Below, one piece after another: positions 9,093 through 19,091 of a stretch of DNA of 64,000 nt. The notes under the pieces are model-generated. The model saw nothing but the letters and a program-made list of their open reading frames with translations. It was not told the origin of the DNA and did no database searches. The stretch covers positions 84,568 to 148,567 of the forward strand of contig JAUXAG010000005.1 in the NCBI GenBank assembly GCA_030614915.1, read 5' to 3'. Source of the DNA: Actinomycetes bacterium. GTDB lineage: Bacteria; Planctomycetota; Phycisphaerae; JAACET01. Both the position numbers and the translations under genes were made by a program. Position 1 is the stretch's first letter, and each line of letters starts with the position of its first letter.

Positions 9093-11180
9093 TTACATTT
9101 TCCCCAAGATTGAATTCAAATCTGCACTTTGCTCTTGTCCAGAACTGGCCCAGATCCATGATACCGTGTTTGCTTGGCTCAGGCAGGCGCTCTTGATCAC
9201 CTCGCCAAGGCTGACCAGCGTCGCAAATCTGACCGGAAGCTCTGCACACGCCGAACAAACCAACACAGGCGCCGGCCGACGATCGCCATAATGTAGAGAC
9301 TGCCAGCCGATGGGTCTATCATCCCCCCTGAAGCATTTACAGCCGATCTCATTGTCGCACGCTATAACAGCCAGGCCGACGAGGCCGGCTTCAGTGTTCA
9401 GAGTCAGCTGATTATCGGATAGCTGATAGCCACTGTCGCAAACCTGCCAAAACAGCTCCAGCTCATGTCTACCTGATCCGAGCAGATCATCCACAATGAT
9501 CCAGCAGTCGTCCGACCAGGACAGAACCGTTCGACGATGGACTAAATTCTGGCCTTTCCTGTGATAGCCATAATGCTCGCCTTGCATCAGCTTGCTACCG
9601 TGGCCGCTGTTATACGTGGTGAGCTTGGCTTTGGTCCAGTCAAACCACATGAATCGCGAGGCCCTTGTCATCTGGTCTGCCCCGTCCACGGTTATGGTGT
9701 TATGCGCAGCCGTCGAAGGAAAATAGCTTTCCCACGGCTCGTCAGAAGTGTACATGTACGTTCCCGAGTCGCGCAAAATGTTCTGACCTTTCCACCACAA
9801 ATCCAGGTGTAGCATATCCGCATGGCTCGGACGCTCGGTGAAGCTGTGGCAGCGCATCATCGCCCAACTGTCTTTGTTGCGCAGGCTGTAATAGCCGCGG
9901 GATGTATAGGCCTTGCTTTCTCGCGTAGCCGGCTTCAGTAGACTTCTCAGGGCGTCCGCCCCAAAGAACCAGAGCGTATCTTCATCCCATGGGCCAGGCT
10001 CGTAAAGCCTGACGTGGTTCAGCAGATAGTTCGTTGCCTGCAACACCGGCCGATAGTCAAGATAGCCGCAACTGTTAAGCACAATGATCAGGGCTCCATC
10101 GTTAGCACCATAATTCGGAACTCTGCCGCTGTCGTCCTGCATCTGGTATAGAAACTCAACAGCCCGGCGCACTCGCGAGACTAATTCGTCAGAAAATGAA
10201 TCGTTATTCAGTTGGGCCAATCGTATTACCCAAAGAAAATCCTGCAGCATCAGACGATGATAATTCATCGAATGCTGAATATAAGAGCCATCCAGGCGAA
10301 TTTGCTTCAATCCCTCAGCAGTGAGAACCTTCTTGCCGATCCTGACCCAACGAGCCGAATGTTTGAACTCGGGGAATAATATTCCTGCTGTATAAAGCCC
10401 AGCTGCTTCGGTTAATGAGTGATTTGTTTGCGTTGAGATCGCGAAGTCTATATTCTTCTCAATCCGACCCGCGTGAACACCGATGCCCGTGACAAGTTTT
10501 ATTTTTCTCTCGACCGTGCTGGCCCGAGCCTCCCACAGTGCATATAAAGCAAAACACATCGCCATAAGCCGAATGGCACATTCCTGCCCGCAAGCGTAGT
10601 TGGGTCCCATGTTCGGCTGATTCGCCTCAAGCCAGGACTCAAAAAGCTGCCAAAACTTCTCCGCGTACTTATTATCTCGCGTGGCCGCATAGGCCCGCAC
10701 CAATGTGTAAGCCCAGGCAAAACGCGACGGCTCCCAGATAAATTTGATATCCCCCACTCTCGGATCGAACACATTAATGTCACACCAATGCGCCGCCGGA
10801 TCGACTCTCTGGCCGTTCAGAGGATTTACAAACCAGTCGGGATCAGAGCCCAGACTGTGCCACTTGTCGAAAAAATACTGAAACCTGTTTTGTAAAACTT
10901 TGTCGGCCGCAGCAATGACCGCTGGGTCGGGCTGCGGTAGCTCGCCGGGTTCAAAAAAGAAACGCCGACCATTTGCCTTATGCCTCTGTAAGAAGGCCTC
11001 AGGTCGGGAATCCGCCGAGGGACAAAGCAAATCAGCAAGCGCTATTTGTGACCAGCTCTGAGCGGGAAAACTGCGCTTCAACAGACCCAGCTTCTTGCGC
11101 AAGGCATACTGAACCCGAAACACACAGAACCCTAACCCCTTATGCCTAATAATGTTATACGCTCTGCGGAACTTGGCCAC
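9093..11180 (-). CDS. Heparinase II/III family protein of a polysaccharide locus
   Basis: 695 residues, GTG start at 11180. The N-terminal half is an alpha-helical toroid-like region (about residues 100-400) containing STQTNHSLTEAAGLYTAG. The C-terminal beta domain carries SHADMLHLDLWWKGQNILRD, the His-Ala-Asp signature of heparinase II/III-like lyases. No signal peptide is visible, so it would be cytoplasmic. This gene next to the bi-domain dehydrogenase is a recurrent pair in surface polysaccharide clusters. Its role there (editing, uronate chemistry or assembly) is not settled. The intact signature suggests catalytic competence. Confidence 0.82.
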   Translation of the reverse strand: MAKFRRAYNIIRHKGLGFCVFRVQYALRKKLGLLKRSFPAQSWSQIALADLLCPSADSRPEAFLQRHKANGRRFFFEPGELPQPDPAVIAAADKVLQNRFQYFFDKWHSLGSDPDWFVNPLNGQRVDPAAHWCDINVFDPRVGDIKFIWEPSRFAWAYTLVRAYAATRDNKYAEKFWQLFESWLEANQPNMGPNYACGQECAIRLMAMCFALYALWEARASTVERKIKLVTGIGVHAGRIEKNIDFAISTQTNHSLTEAAGLYTAGILFPEFKHSARWVRIGKKVLTAEGLKQIRLDGSYIQHSMNYHRLMLQDFLWVIRLAQLNNDSFSDELVSRVRRAVEFLYQMQDDSGRVPNYGANDGALIIVLNSCGYLDYRPVLQATNYLLNHVRLYEPGPWDEDTLWFFGADALRSLLKPATRESKAYTSRGYYSLRNKDSWAMMRCHSFTERPSHADMLHLDLWWKGQNILRDSGTYMYTSDEPWESYFPSTAAHNTITVDGADQMTRASRFMWFDWTKAKLTTYNSGHGSKLMQGEHYGYHRKGQNLVHRRTVLSWSDDCWIIVDDLLGSGRHELELFWQVCDSGYQLSDNQLTLNTEAGLVGLAVIACDNEIGCKCFRGDDRPIGWQSLHYGDRRPAPVLVCSACAELPVRFATLVSLGEVIKSACLSQANTVSWIWASSGQEQSADLNSILGKM

Positions 11181-11186
11181 GCTTGT

Positions 11187-13334
11187 TTATTCTATCTTTA
11201 GAACTTGGCCTGTCCTTGCTGACTCGACTGCCAGGAAGCTGGCCAAAGTGACATTCTCAATCTCGCTAAAAGACATCAGTGGTTCACCCCCGGATACTGT
11301 GCGTTTGATAAACTGGCCATATTCATTATGATGACCCTTGTCTTGTCGCCAGAGGTTCATCTGCCTGAAATTGCTCCAGCCGAAGCCTCTCAATTTTCTA
11401 AAATTATCCAGATGAAGAACTTTACCGTCGCAGAATAATTCCACGGTTTCTTTGGGATAGCGTTTATGGCCGTTGGCGAAATAATGCAGGCTTCCGACTG
11501 AGCCGTCAGAGAAACCGAGTGTTATGCTCATTTTGTCGTCGCGAATCTCCACCCCGGAATCCCGGCCAACCATGGTAGCGCTCACGGAGACTATTGGTGC
11601 ACCTACAATATAACTCATCAAATCTAGCCAATGGCAGCCCTCGCCGATTATACGCCCCCCGCCGACATTTTTGTCCTGCACCCAACTGTCCGCGGGGATA
11701 GCACCGGCGTTTACTAGACAAGTCATACATACCGGCCCATTTCTAGCTGCAATCAAGGACTGCATCTTCTGGACATGCGGGGAAAACCTCCGATTGAAGC
11801 CTACTAATAGTTGTTTGTTTTGCGCTTGTTGATAGGCCTGCTTTATTTCTATGAGTTGGTCCCGATTGAGACACAACGGTTTTTCGACAGCTACGTGTTT
11901 GCCCGCCTGCAGGGCCTCAATGACCATAGGCGCATGCAGATCGTGCCGGGTCGTTATGATAACGGTGTTTATCTCCGGATCGCTAAACAATTGCCGGTAG
12001 TCGTTGGTCGTTTGCTCAAACCCGAATTTCCGCCCAGCATGAGCCCCTGCGACACCGTTAATGTCGGCCACGGTCCTGAGTCTTGCCCCAATGGGCTTTA
12101 GTGCAGGCAGTAGGGTCATTTTGGCGAAATTGCCTGCCCCAATCAATCCCACCACCGCCTGCGGTATAGCCGCTGATCTGACCAATTCAGCCGGTGTCTT
12201 TACCGTATGATCTCTGGCTGGCGTTTCTTTGGGGTAGGTCAGAATAAGCGCTAGTGTGCTGCTGTCTTCGGTCAGTGTCTGATAGGCCCGGCTCGCTTGC
12301 TCCAAAGGAATGCGCTCGCTGATAAGCTCTTTGACTTTCAAATCGCCGCGAGCCAGACTACCGAGAACTGCTTCGAAATTACGCTGCTCTGTCCAGCGCA
12401 CAAAGCCCAGAGGATAATCCTGACCTTTCTGTTCGTAATTACTGTCATATCTGCCGGGGCCGTAGGAGCAGGAGACCTGAAAGCTTAATTCCTTTTCATA
12501 GAAGTCTGCCCGGTCCAGATTCAAATCCACCACACCTACAAGGACTATCCGACCACGCTTGCGACACATCTGAGCCGATTGATGAACTATCGAATCCCCC
12601 TTGGCAGAGGCAGTTATAAGCACACCATCAACACCACTGGCGCCTGACTTGGCTATCGCCGAAGCAACTGCATCCGCACCAGCAGTAACGTCAATAATCT
12701 CAGCTCCAAATCGCTCAGCTAGATCGAGCCTTTTCCTGTTGATGTCTATTCCGACGACCTTACAACCGCAGCTTTTGAGTAGCTGCACGCAGATAAGTCC
12801 TATTAGACCCAGACCGAAGACCACGATGGTTTCGCCAAGGGTCGGTTTCATTAGCCTTATCCCCTGCAGGCCGATGGAGGCTAACACTGTAAAGGCTGCT
12901 TCTTCATCGCTCACGCAGTCGGGTACTTTCGCACAGAGGTTCTTAGGCACACACACAATCTCAGCGTGCGGACCGTTACTTGCGACCCGATCGCCGACTT
13001 CGAAACCTTCGACGCCTTGGCCAACCTCTAGTACTGTACCGCAATTGCAGTACCCTAGCGGCAACGGCTCGTCGAGACGGCTAAAGACCGCTTCGAGCGT
13101 AGGCAGCAGACCGTCAGTTTTTATCTTATCGAGAACCTGCTTGACCTTGTCCGGCTGCGAGCGGGCCTTAGCCAGTAGTGAACCCTTGCCGAACTCCACC
13201 AGCATGCGTTCCGTCCCAGCCGAGATCAGGCTCGCCCGCGTCTGAATGAGAACGCTAGTGCGGCCCAGCCCGGGGGCGGGAACGTCTTCGACTTTTGTCT
13301 CACCCGATCGGAGATTCTGGAGTATCTGTTTCAT
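11187..13334 (-). CDS. Bi-domain oxidoreductase: zinc-type alcohol dehydrogenase + Gfo/Idh/MocA
   Basis: 715 residues. Residues 1-360 are a medium-chain dehydrogenase with a Rossmann motif (VVFGLGLIGLICVQLL) and SLISAGTERM near the N-terminus. Residues 390-715 are a Gfo/Idh/MocA unit with VGLIGAGNFAKMTLLPAL and the EKPLCLN motif. It is translated just before the heparinase-like gene (6-base gap). Such fusions are known from capsule and O-antigen clusters and may epimerise or oxidise a sugar in two steps; the substrate is unknown. Residues 1-21 resemble the 33-residue ORF at 35205-35306. Confidence 0.85.
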   Translation of the reverse strand: MKQILQNLRSGETKVEDVPAPGLGRTSVLIQTRASLISAGTERMLVEFGKGSLLAKARSQPDKVKQVLDKIKTDGLLPTLEAVFSRLDEPLPLGYCNCGTVLEVGQGVEGFEVGDRVASNGPHAEIVCVPKNLCAKVPDCVSDEEAAFTVLASIGLQGIRLMKPTLGETIVVFGLGLIGLICVQLLKSCGCKVVGIDINRKRLDLAERFGAEIIDVTAGADAVASAIAKSGASGVDGVLITASAKGDSIVHQSAQMCRKRGRIVLVGVVDLNLDRADFYEKELSFQVSCSYGPGRYDSNYEQKGQDYPLGFVRWTEQRNFEAVLGSLARGDLKVKELISERIPLEQASRAYQTLTEDSSTLALILTYPKETPARDHTVKTPAELVRSAAIPQAVVGLIGAGNFAKMTLLPALKPIGARLRTVADINGVAGAHAGRKFGFEQTTNDYRQLFSDPEINTVIITTRHDLHAPMVIEALQAGKHVAVEKPLCLNRDQLIEIKQAYQQAQNKQLLVGFNRRFSPHVQKMQSLIAARNGPVCMTCLVNAGAIPADSWVQDKNVGGGRIIGEGCHWLDLMSYIVGAPIVSVSATMVGRDSGVEIRDDKMSITLGFSDGSVGSLHYFANGHKRYPKETVELFCDGKVLHLDNFRKLRGFGWSNFRQMNLWRQDKGHHNEYGQFIKRTVSGGEPLMSFSEIENVTLASFLAVESARTGQVLKIE

Positions 13335-13355
13335 AAAGGTGGTTCCCTATTCGAT

Positions 13356-14774
13356 CTAAAACGCTTCATTCGTTCCTGACGGAAGGTACTGATCCCGAAA
13401 CACCCGGGACACAATCTGTCGGAACTTGCCATTGGCCTCACGCGGAATAGCTTGGAGATATTCGAACTGTATGCCAATTTCATTTCCCAAATACCGCCTC
13501 ATGCCAGCAAGAAAGGACTCTTCATCCCTGGAAGTATATCCAGGCGAACGGACGATCTTGACCGTGACAGAAGAGAGCTCATTCTGAATCAATTGGGCTT
13601 CCTCGATCTTGGCGGAATCCTTGAACAGAAAATCAAGGCGGCCCATCTGGCGCCCATCCGGGGTTATGATGTATGATTCTATACGACCGTCGATTTTCTC
13701 AACTGTTGGGGACTGCCGACCGCATGAACAAGGCAGCTCTGACAATGTGGCAATATCACCAATGTTATAACGAATCAGGGGCATTGCCATATTCCGAAAT
13801 CCAGTACATACGATCCGCCGCACGTTCGAAGGCATTCCCTCCAGCGGAAGGAACTCCACCACCCCAAACTCCATATCGACATGGTACGTATGTTTCTCAC
13901 ACTCACTAATATTGCTGCACTGTTCTGATGCACCATACTGATCAGCCAATTCTGTTTGTAACGCCTGTTCGATAGTCAGCCGTTGGTGGGGAAGCACTGT
14001 CTCAGCACCGGTTACCGTCACTCTCGGTGGATGCTTCAGTACGATACCATTTTGCAAAAGATATGATGCCAAAAGATACAATGCCGAGGGATACCCGCTG
14101 TAATAAGCCACTTGGCGTTTCTGCAGGTAGCTTACTAAAATCGGCATATTCTGCTTGGTCATATGATGAACTGATACGTACGTCTGATGCATCGGCAAAT
14201 TGCGCCGCCAAAAAGGTGGGTCCATTGTGCTTAGAGGAACAACACTTCGGCCCGCGAAAACTATGAATGAGTCATTCAGCTTCAAGCCGAAACGCTGTCT
14301 ATGTCGCCACCAGATAGCCCATTGCCAGGGCTGGGTATCAACATCGGATACTAAACTTAAGGCAGTGCCTGTTGTCCCTCCTGTGTGACCATAAACCACT
14401 CGTTTCCTCGGCCATTCTTTGGACTGCAAGTCACGGAAATGTCTACGGATAGTTTGCTTTTTGAGAATCGGCAGTTTAGACAGATCGTCAACCGTGCGAA
14501 TATCCTTGGGGGTTAGTTTCCTTTCATCAAATATCTCGCGATAATAAGGAACAGTGTCATAAGCATGTTTCACTATTCGCTGCAGTTGTTCGTTCTGATA
14601 AGAACGTAATTCTTTAAGAGACCACCACTGCGATTGCTCCAGAAAACGTAGCGCCTTATGAAATGTGTTATTATAACGACTTCGACGCATCTTGATGCCA
14701 GCGTGACTGCAGGCGACATTCTGCGCCCATATAGGCAACTTGGAGTAAATTCGGAACGCTCTTGAATCTGCCAT
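13356..14774 (-). CDS. Phenylacetate-CoA ligase-like adenylating enzyme (CapK/PaaK family)
   Basis: 472 residues. The AMP-binding loop reads VYGHTGGTTGTALSL (about residues 127-141), and YGASEQCSNISECE and EKIDGRIESYI are typical adenylate-forming enzyme positions. CapK-type members occur in many capsule and O-antigen loci, where they probably activate an acyl group to be put on a sugar. The gene starts with ATG 14774 and ends 22 bases before the bi-domain dehydrogenase. The acyl substrate cannot be inferred. Confidence 0.8.
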   Translation of the reverse strand: MADSRAFRIYSKLPIWAQNVACSHAGIKMRRSRYNNTFHKALRFLEQSQWWSLKELRSYQNEQLQRIVKHAYDTVPYYREIFDERKLTPKDIRTVDDLSKLPILKKQTIRRHFRDLQSKEWPRKRVVYGHTGGTTGTALSLVSDVDTQPWQWAIWWRHRQRFGLKLNDSFIVFAGRSVVPLSTMDPPFWRRNLPMHQTYVSVHHMTKQNMPILVSYLQKRQVAYYSGYPSALYLLASYLLQNGIVLKHPPRVTVTGAETVLPHQRLTIEQALQTELADQYGASEQCSNISECEKHTYHVDMEFGVVEFLPLEGMPSNVRRIVCTGFRNMAMPLIRYNIGDIATLSELPCSCGRQSPTVEKIDGRIESYIITPDGRQMGRLDFLFKDSAKIEEAQLIQNELSSVTVKIVRSPGYTSRDEESFLAGMRRYLGNEIGIQFEYLQAIPREANGKFRQIVSRVFRDQYLPSGTNEAF

Positions 14775-14889
14775 GTTTATCTCTTTCGAATGCTGTTACT
14801 GGCGACGATCAGGCTGCCAGAAGCCACGCATCAGGCCTGTCGCCAATACCCAGGACAAAGCAGCGCCCCAGCGCGAACGCGGGCAGAGA

Positions 14890-14911
14890 ATACCAGGATG
14901 CGAACATCCTG
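14890..14911. other. Perfect 8-bp inverted repeat
   Basis: CCAGGATG and CATCCTGG flank a 4-base loop (cgaa) in the 156-base gap between two genes of locus 1. No U-tract follows on either strand, so it is more likely an RNA-processing or stability hairpin than a terminator. Confidence 0.45.
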
Positions 14912-14930
14912 GGCAAGGAAGCTGAGGCAC

Positions 14931-16088
14931 CTAGGTTTGTCCACCATTTGAGCTGACCAGTTCCTCCAGTTCGTGCAGGGCGATAGCTACAATATCATCC
15001 CACGAGCGAAACAACGTCTGCAAGCGAGATTTCCCTTTCTCCACTAGGTCTTCTCGCAAATGAGGCTCGTTCTTTAGCCTCAAAATGGTGTTTTTGATCG
15101 ACTCCGGGCTCCAGGGATCGCAGTATATAGCGGCATCCCCGCATATCTCATGGGCGAAGTCCAGGTCACTGGTGATGGTGGGACAACCGAAGTGCATCGC
15201 CTCTATATACGTCCCGCTGAAGGACTCCAGCAGCGTCGGGAAAAACATCCCGTCGGAGTGCTCGAAGTAGCCGGCCAGTTCCGTCTGCGGTACGACTCCA
15301 ACACTCTTGATCTGCGAGGCAAGGCGATTCCTGGATATTGATCGGAGGAATCTGCGAGCAGCCTTGCCCTGTTCGGGACAAACGGTCAGGATCACAGTCA
15401 CGTCCTGTAGTTCGTCGCGATACTGGGCGAAGGTCTTGACAATGCCCTCCAGGTTCTTGTGGGGTGCGTATCCTGTCAGGCAGAATAGCACGAAACGACC
15501 TTCAAGTTCGGCGAAAACAGCCGGCCGGTTCTTTGCGCTGCTTTGAAGGGTCTTAGTGGATACGGCATTTGGGAAGAGCTTAACGGGCTTGCAAAACCGA
15601 TAGGTCTTGATGAACCGCCTTCTCATCGTCTCTGTCTGACAGAAGACCATGTCCATGCGAGGTAATTGCAGGCGCAAATGGAGGCTCCGCAGCCAGCGGT
15701 TGATCTTCTGTCGGAGCGGAATCGGACCGGCATGCTTCGTCGGATAGATGCGGTGAGAATTATGCACGAGAATGGCTGCCGGGCAACCAGGTCGGCGCAC
15801 ACCCATATTCCCCAACCCGAGGACCACGTCCGGCCGGAATGCCCGCACCTTTTCCGACAGCCGATACCTGTCATAGCGCAGGCGGCGCACAACGCCCCCC
15901 CCGCCAACATACATCTCCACTTGGCAGTTGGGCAAGACCCGGCACAGGTCATGATAGCCCCGCTCGGCGGGGATCGACACGAAATACTCATGCTCAGGAG
16001 CAATCCGCCCAAGAGCAGCCAAGATGTTCTGCCCAACTGAGGCCCCACCGCCGACACGAAGGTTGTGGGCGAGAATCGCGATTCTCAT
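14931..16088 (-). CDS. Glycosyltransferase family 4
   Basis: 385 residues. The opening RIAILAHNLRVGGGASVGQN is a GT4 donor-site start with a glycine-rich loop. The C-terminal domain has FCLTGYAPHKNLEGIVKTF and SDGMFFPTLLESFSGTYIEA, the E-x7-E region. The start overlaps the previous gene by 4 bases (ATGA, 16085-16088), implying coupling. It acts on the cytoplasmic face to extend the lipid-linked repeat unit; the sugar is unknown. Confidence 0.82.
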   Translation of the reverse strand: MRIAILAHNLRVGGGASVGQNILAALGRIAPEHEYFVSIPAERGYHDLCRVLPNCQVEMYVGGGGVVRRLRYDRYRLSEKVRAFRPDVVLGLGNMGVRRPGCPAAILVHNSHRIYPTKHAGPIPLRQKINRWLRSLHLRLQLPRMDMVFCQTETMRRRFIKTYRFCKPVKLFPNAVSTKTLQSSAKNRPAVFAELEGRFVLFCLTGYAPHKNLEGIVKTFAQYRDELQDVTVILTVCPEQGKAARRFLRSISRNRLASQIKSVGVVPQTELAGYFEHSDGMFFPTLLESFSGTYIEAMHFGCPTITSDLDFAHEICGDAAIYCDPWSPESIKNTILRLKNEPHLREDLVEKGKSRLQTLFRSWDDIVAIALHELEELVSSNGGQT

Positions 16089-17278
16089 TGATCCAAGCCT
16101 TTGCTAGCACAGTCGTTAAGAAGATGCTCATAGAGCCGAAGATAGGAAGCTGAAATGTTTTCCCAAGTCCAACCTTGGACCATTTGCTTGGCATTTAGGC
16201 CCATTTTATGAGCCTCGGCTGGAAAAGAAATCATGTACTCAACAGCTCGTCGAAATCCTGGAATGTCTCCATTCATGATGCAGAAACCCGTAAGATAGTC
16301 CATTAGTACGGATTTGCCAATTCCGGTAGGAGTACCTATTACGGGTACACCCAACGTCATGGGCTCCAGGAAATTATGTCCGAAGGTCTCATACCGGCTT
16401 CCGACAATAGCCGCTCGACATTGCAACACTACCCACGGCACCCACTTCCGGTCAATTCGTCCGGGGAGAACGATTTGTCCCGACAAGCCAAGCTGCCTAA
16501 TTCGTAAGCCTATAAAATCTTTTTCCTTCCCTTCGCCGGCAAAGACAAATCGAACATTAGAGTTTCTTCGAAGAAGAGGCTCTATAGCTTTGAGAATCCA
16601 ATGATGTCCTTTGTTTTTTGAGAAGTTGGCCAGATAAACAAAATTGCAATGGCCGTCTTGTCCGAAAAACGAATGTAGGTCCGGATCGCCAACCGGAACA
16701 TCCGGCGATCGTACATTTACAGCAATATCTGCTTCGAGGCCAAGAGGGATGAAACCAGCCCTCTTTCCCTTCAGTAATCTTGCAGAACCGATAAAGAGAT
16801 CGGCGGTTGCAGAAGATTGAAATATGGTGAAGTCCACATATCGTCGATAGGCCAGAGACTGAACAAAACTGGCAACGTATCTCTGCCAGCCTCGTCCAAG
16901 CCGGAATGAATGTGTCGTAACCACCACCGGCATCTTGCTGCCATAGTGCTTCTTGAGTTTTCGTAATGCCAATACATTACGAACGCCTTGTACCTGAACG
17001 ACTGCCATACCGCATTGTTCAAGTATTCCGCCCACACATTTGGTCAGGGAGTCCCGCAGATCCGGAACAATGTGGATATCTTCTTTAGGAAATCTGCTTT
17101 TGAGCATATCCAGAAGACCTGGGTTCTGCTCTTTGGGGGTAGTCACGATTTGCAGGCGAAACCCTCGCTCCCTAGCTTGTCCTTGCATTGCGCAAAGACA
17201 ATGTGTATTGTGAAATGTTAGGCCTTGCCCATGACAAGCAGGAAGGAAAATTGCTGTCTTCTTCCTCAAATCCTTCAT
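16085..17278 (-). CDS. Glycosyltransferase family 4
   Basis: 397 residues. LPACHGQGLTFHN opens the N-terminal domain. The C-terminal donor domain shows VYLANFSKNKGHHWILKAIE, VRFVFAGEGKEKD and ETFGHNFLEPMTLGVPVIGT. ATG 17278 follows AAAGG at about 8 bases. It is coupled by ATGA overlap to the next glycosyltransferase. The specific linkage is unknown. Confidence 0.82.
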   Translation of the reverse strand: MKDLRKKTAIFLPACHGQGLTFHNTHCLCAMQGQARERGFRLQIVTTPKEQNPGLLDMLKSRFPKEDIHIVPDLRDSLTKCVGGILEQCGMAVVQVQGVRNVLALRKLKKHYGSKMPVVVTTHSFRLGRGWQRYVASFVQSLAYRRYVDFTIFQSSATADLFIGSARLLKGKRAGFIPLGLEADIAVNVRSPDVPVGDPDLHSFFGQDGHCNFVYLANFSKNKGHHWILKAIEPLLRRNSNVRFVFAGEGKEKDFIGLRIRQLGLSGQIVLPGRIDRKWVPWVVLQCRAAIVGSRYETFGHNFLEPMTLGVPVIGTPTGIGKSVLMDYLTGFCIMNGDIPGFRRAVEYMISFPAEAHKMGLNAKQMVQGWTWENISASYLRLYEHLLNDCASKGLDQ

Positions 17279-17418
17279 CGTGTTACCTTTTCGACATGGG
17301 ACGACAGCCCGTCCGTCGATCCTGACCTATCGTAGCTCAATTCATTGCTTGACTATCGCAGCCACTAGGGCCCTGAGCAGGCGAGGGTATTCTCTGGGCC
17401 AGATCATTGGAGGCGCCC

Positions 17419-17760
17419 TCAACCGAGAATCGCTCTGCCGAGAGCCTTGACCAAACGGACACAGTCCGACGGAAACAACACAGGAAAGACTGCCAGACGA
17501 CGGGCCAACTGCCGACAACCCTCGAGCCATTTTCGTTCCCGGAAGGCTCCTGCAGAGAGGTTCATCCTGATGCGAGCCTGGTAGTATATTGCGACCCATC
17601 TGCCATGCTCTGCGCGGATGTGCGCGACATGGGACTCGCGAAACGGGGCTGCCTGCGCTGATAGTATTTTAGTGAGGTCTTGTCCCAAAGATAACGGGGA
17701 GTCAGATGTCTGTACTGACGATGACCTATGGCAAACTCCTAACAGCTCTCTTCTAAACAT
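17419..17760 (-). pseudogene. Possible 3' remnant of a glycosyltransferase gene
   Basis: A 113-codon ORF begins directly after the stop of the next glycosyltransferase. Its second half (RARIRMNLSAGAFRERKW-like region, then alternating Leu/Arg helices) resembles the helical tail of family-2 glycosyltransferases. The first 30 residues have no such character. I read it as a decayed tail brought in by rearrangement, but a real small protein is possible. The remainder of 17279-17418 shows nothing. Confidence 0.35.
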
Positions 17761-18873
17761 CTACATGTGAAGACTTACCCGATCCATGATGGAACGCATG
17801 ATATTACGGGTATCAATACTATCGTATAGTCGCTGTGCGGCTTGACTGAATGAATCATATTTGTCGTCAATCTCCCTTAATGCCGACGCTATTTGCCTGC
17901 TATCTTGTATGTCTACGCATAGTCCAGCCCCGTTTGCCTGTACATCCAACTGGAGCGGAGGCAAGTCGTTGCAGAGCATGGGCAACCCGAACCCAGCATA
18001 CTCCCAAGTCTTATTAGGAGCACAAAAAACATTATTGAGACGCTCATAGGAATATGTAACTACTCCAATATACGCGTGGCTGGTTATCTGAAGGTGGTAG
18101 GGAGCGACCACCTTCGGAATGTAGATGAGGCTTGGATAACTCTTTCTAAGGTTTTCCAAATACTCTTTGTCTGCTGTTCCCATAGCAGCGAATCGCCAAC
18201 CATCGTCCATAGTCTGGACTGCCTCAGCAACAAACCTCAGTTCCCTGAAAGGCGAAATGCCACCTTGATATAGAACAATCTTCTCATCCCCCCTTAGTCT
18301 TGCCAGCATGTCTCGGGCACGCTCGTCTTCAATCTCAAGATTAGATCGACGTGGATGGTTGGCTGGTTTGTTGGGAAGCACAAGCGGTGTTTGTTTCAGG
18401 CTGTACCACGATCTGAATATGCCGGCTCTGCAGATTTGAGGAACCACAACACAACTTGCGCCACGAGCATATTTAGCCAACATGCGGCGATAAAGAGGAT
18501 ATTTGTCATAAAGCTCACGTATCTGCAAGACGTAATGTCGTCGAAGCAGCCTCTTCCCTAACGCCAGAGCTGTGTCACCAGTGCTGATCCAAAGAACAGC
18601 CTCCTCAGTCTTCTGACCAATCTGACTCCACGCTCTCTTTGCAAACGTTCTCCAGAAGTGAGCCTTCTTCAGAACGGTTGAAGGAAATGGTTCAAACTCC
18701 GGCATGAGATCTATGATATTTATTCCCTTTTCTGCAAATGCAGCCTTCGTCTGGGGCTCTGAGCGAGAGGTGATGACTTCAACATCATGCCCCAGTTCCT
18801 TAATCACGATTGGTAATGCCATAATTGCCGCCAACGACTCAAACACAGTTTTGCATAAGACAATCAGTTTCAT
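17761..18873 (-). CDS. Glycosyltransferase family 4-like
   Basis: 370 residues from ATG 18873, chosen because GGAG lies 7 bases upstream and conservation begins with MKLIVLCKTVFESLAAIMAL; the ORF stays open to 18954. The C-terminal domain has EKIVLYQGGISPFRELRFVA and NKTWEYAGFGLPMLCNDLPP. It is a more divergent GT4 member than its neighbours. It likely adds one sugar of the locus 1 repeat unit. Confidence 0.75.
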   Translation of the reverse strand: MKLIVLCKTVFESLAAIMALPIVIKELGHDVEVITSRSEPQTKAAFAEKGINIIDLMPEFEPFPSTVLKKAHFWRTFAKRAWSQIGQKTEEAVLWISTGDTALALGKRLLRRHYVLQIRELYDKYPLYRRMLAKYARGASCVVVPQICRAGIFRSWYSLKQTPLVLPNKPANHPRRSNLEIEDERARDMLARLRGDEKIVLYQGGISPFRELRFVAEAVQTMDDGWRFAAMGTADKEYLENLRKSYPSLIYIPKVVAPYHLQITSHAYIGVVTYSYERLNNVFCAPNKTWEYAGFGLPMLCNDLPPLQLDVQANGAGLCVDIQDSRQIASALREIDDKYDSFSQAAQRLYDSIDTRNIMRSIMDRVSLHM

Positions 18874-19091
18874 AAACCATCTCCATGTGTTACAGGCTCC
18901 ATAAATGCTGGCTGAAAGCCTGTGAGGAATAATCCACACTTTCCTTACCAGCAAAATTCACGTTGATTGATTACAGCTATCAGCATTTTCAAGTACCGGT
19001 CTGATGCTATATTGTTCGTTCCACATTGCGACAATACGAAGATTTCGGCGCTGCAGCACGAAAAGCAGAATGCCCTCAAGCTGCGCGGAAG

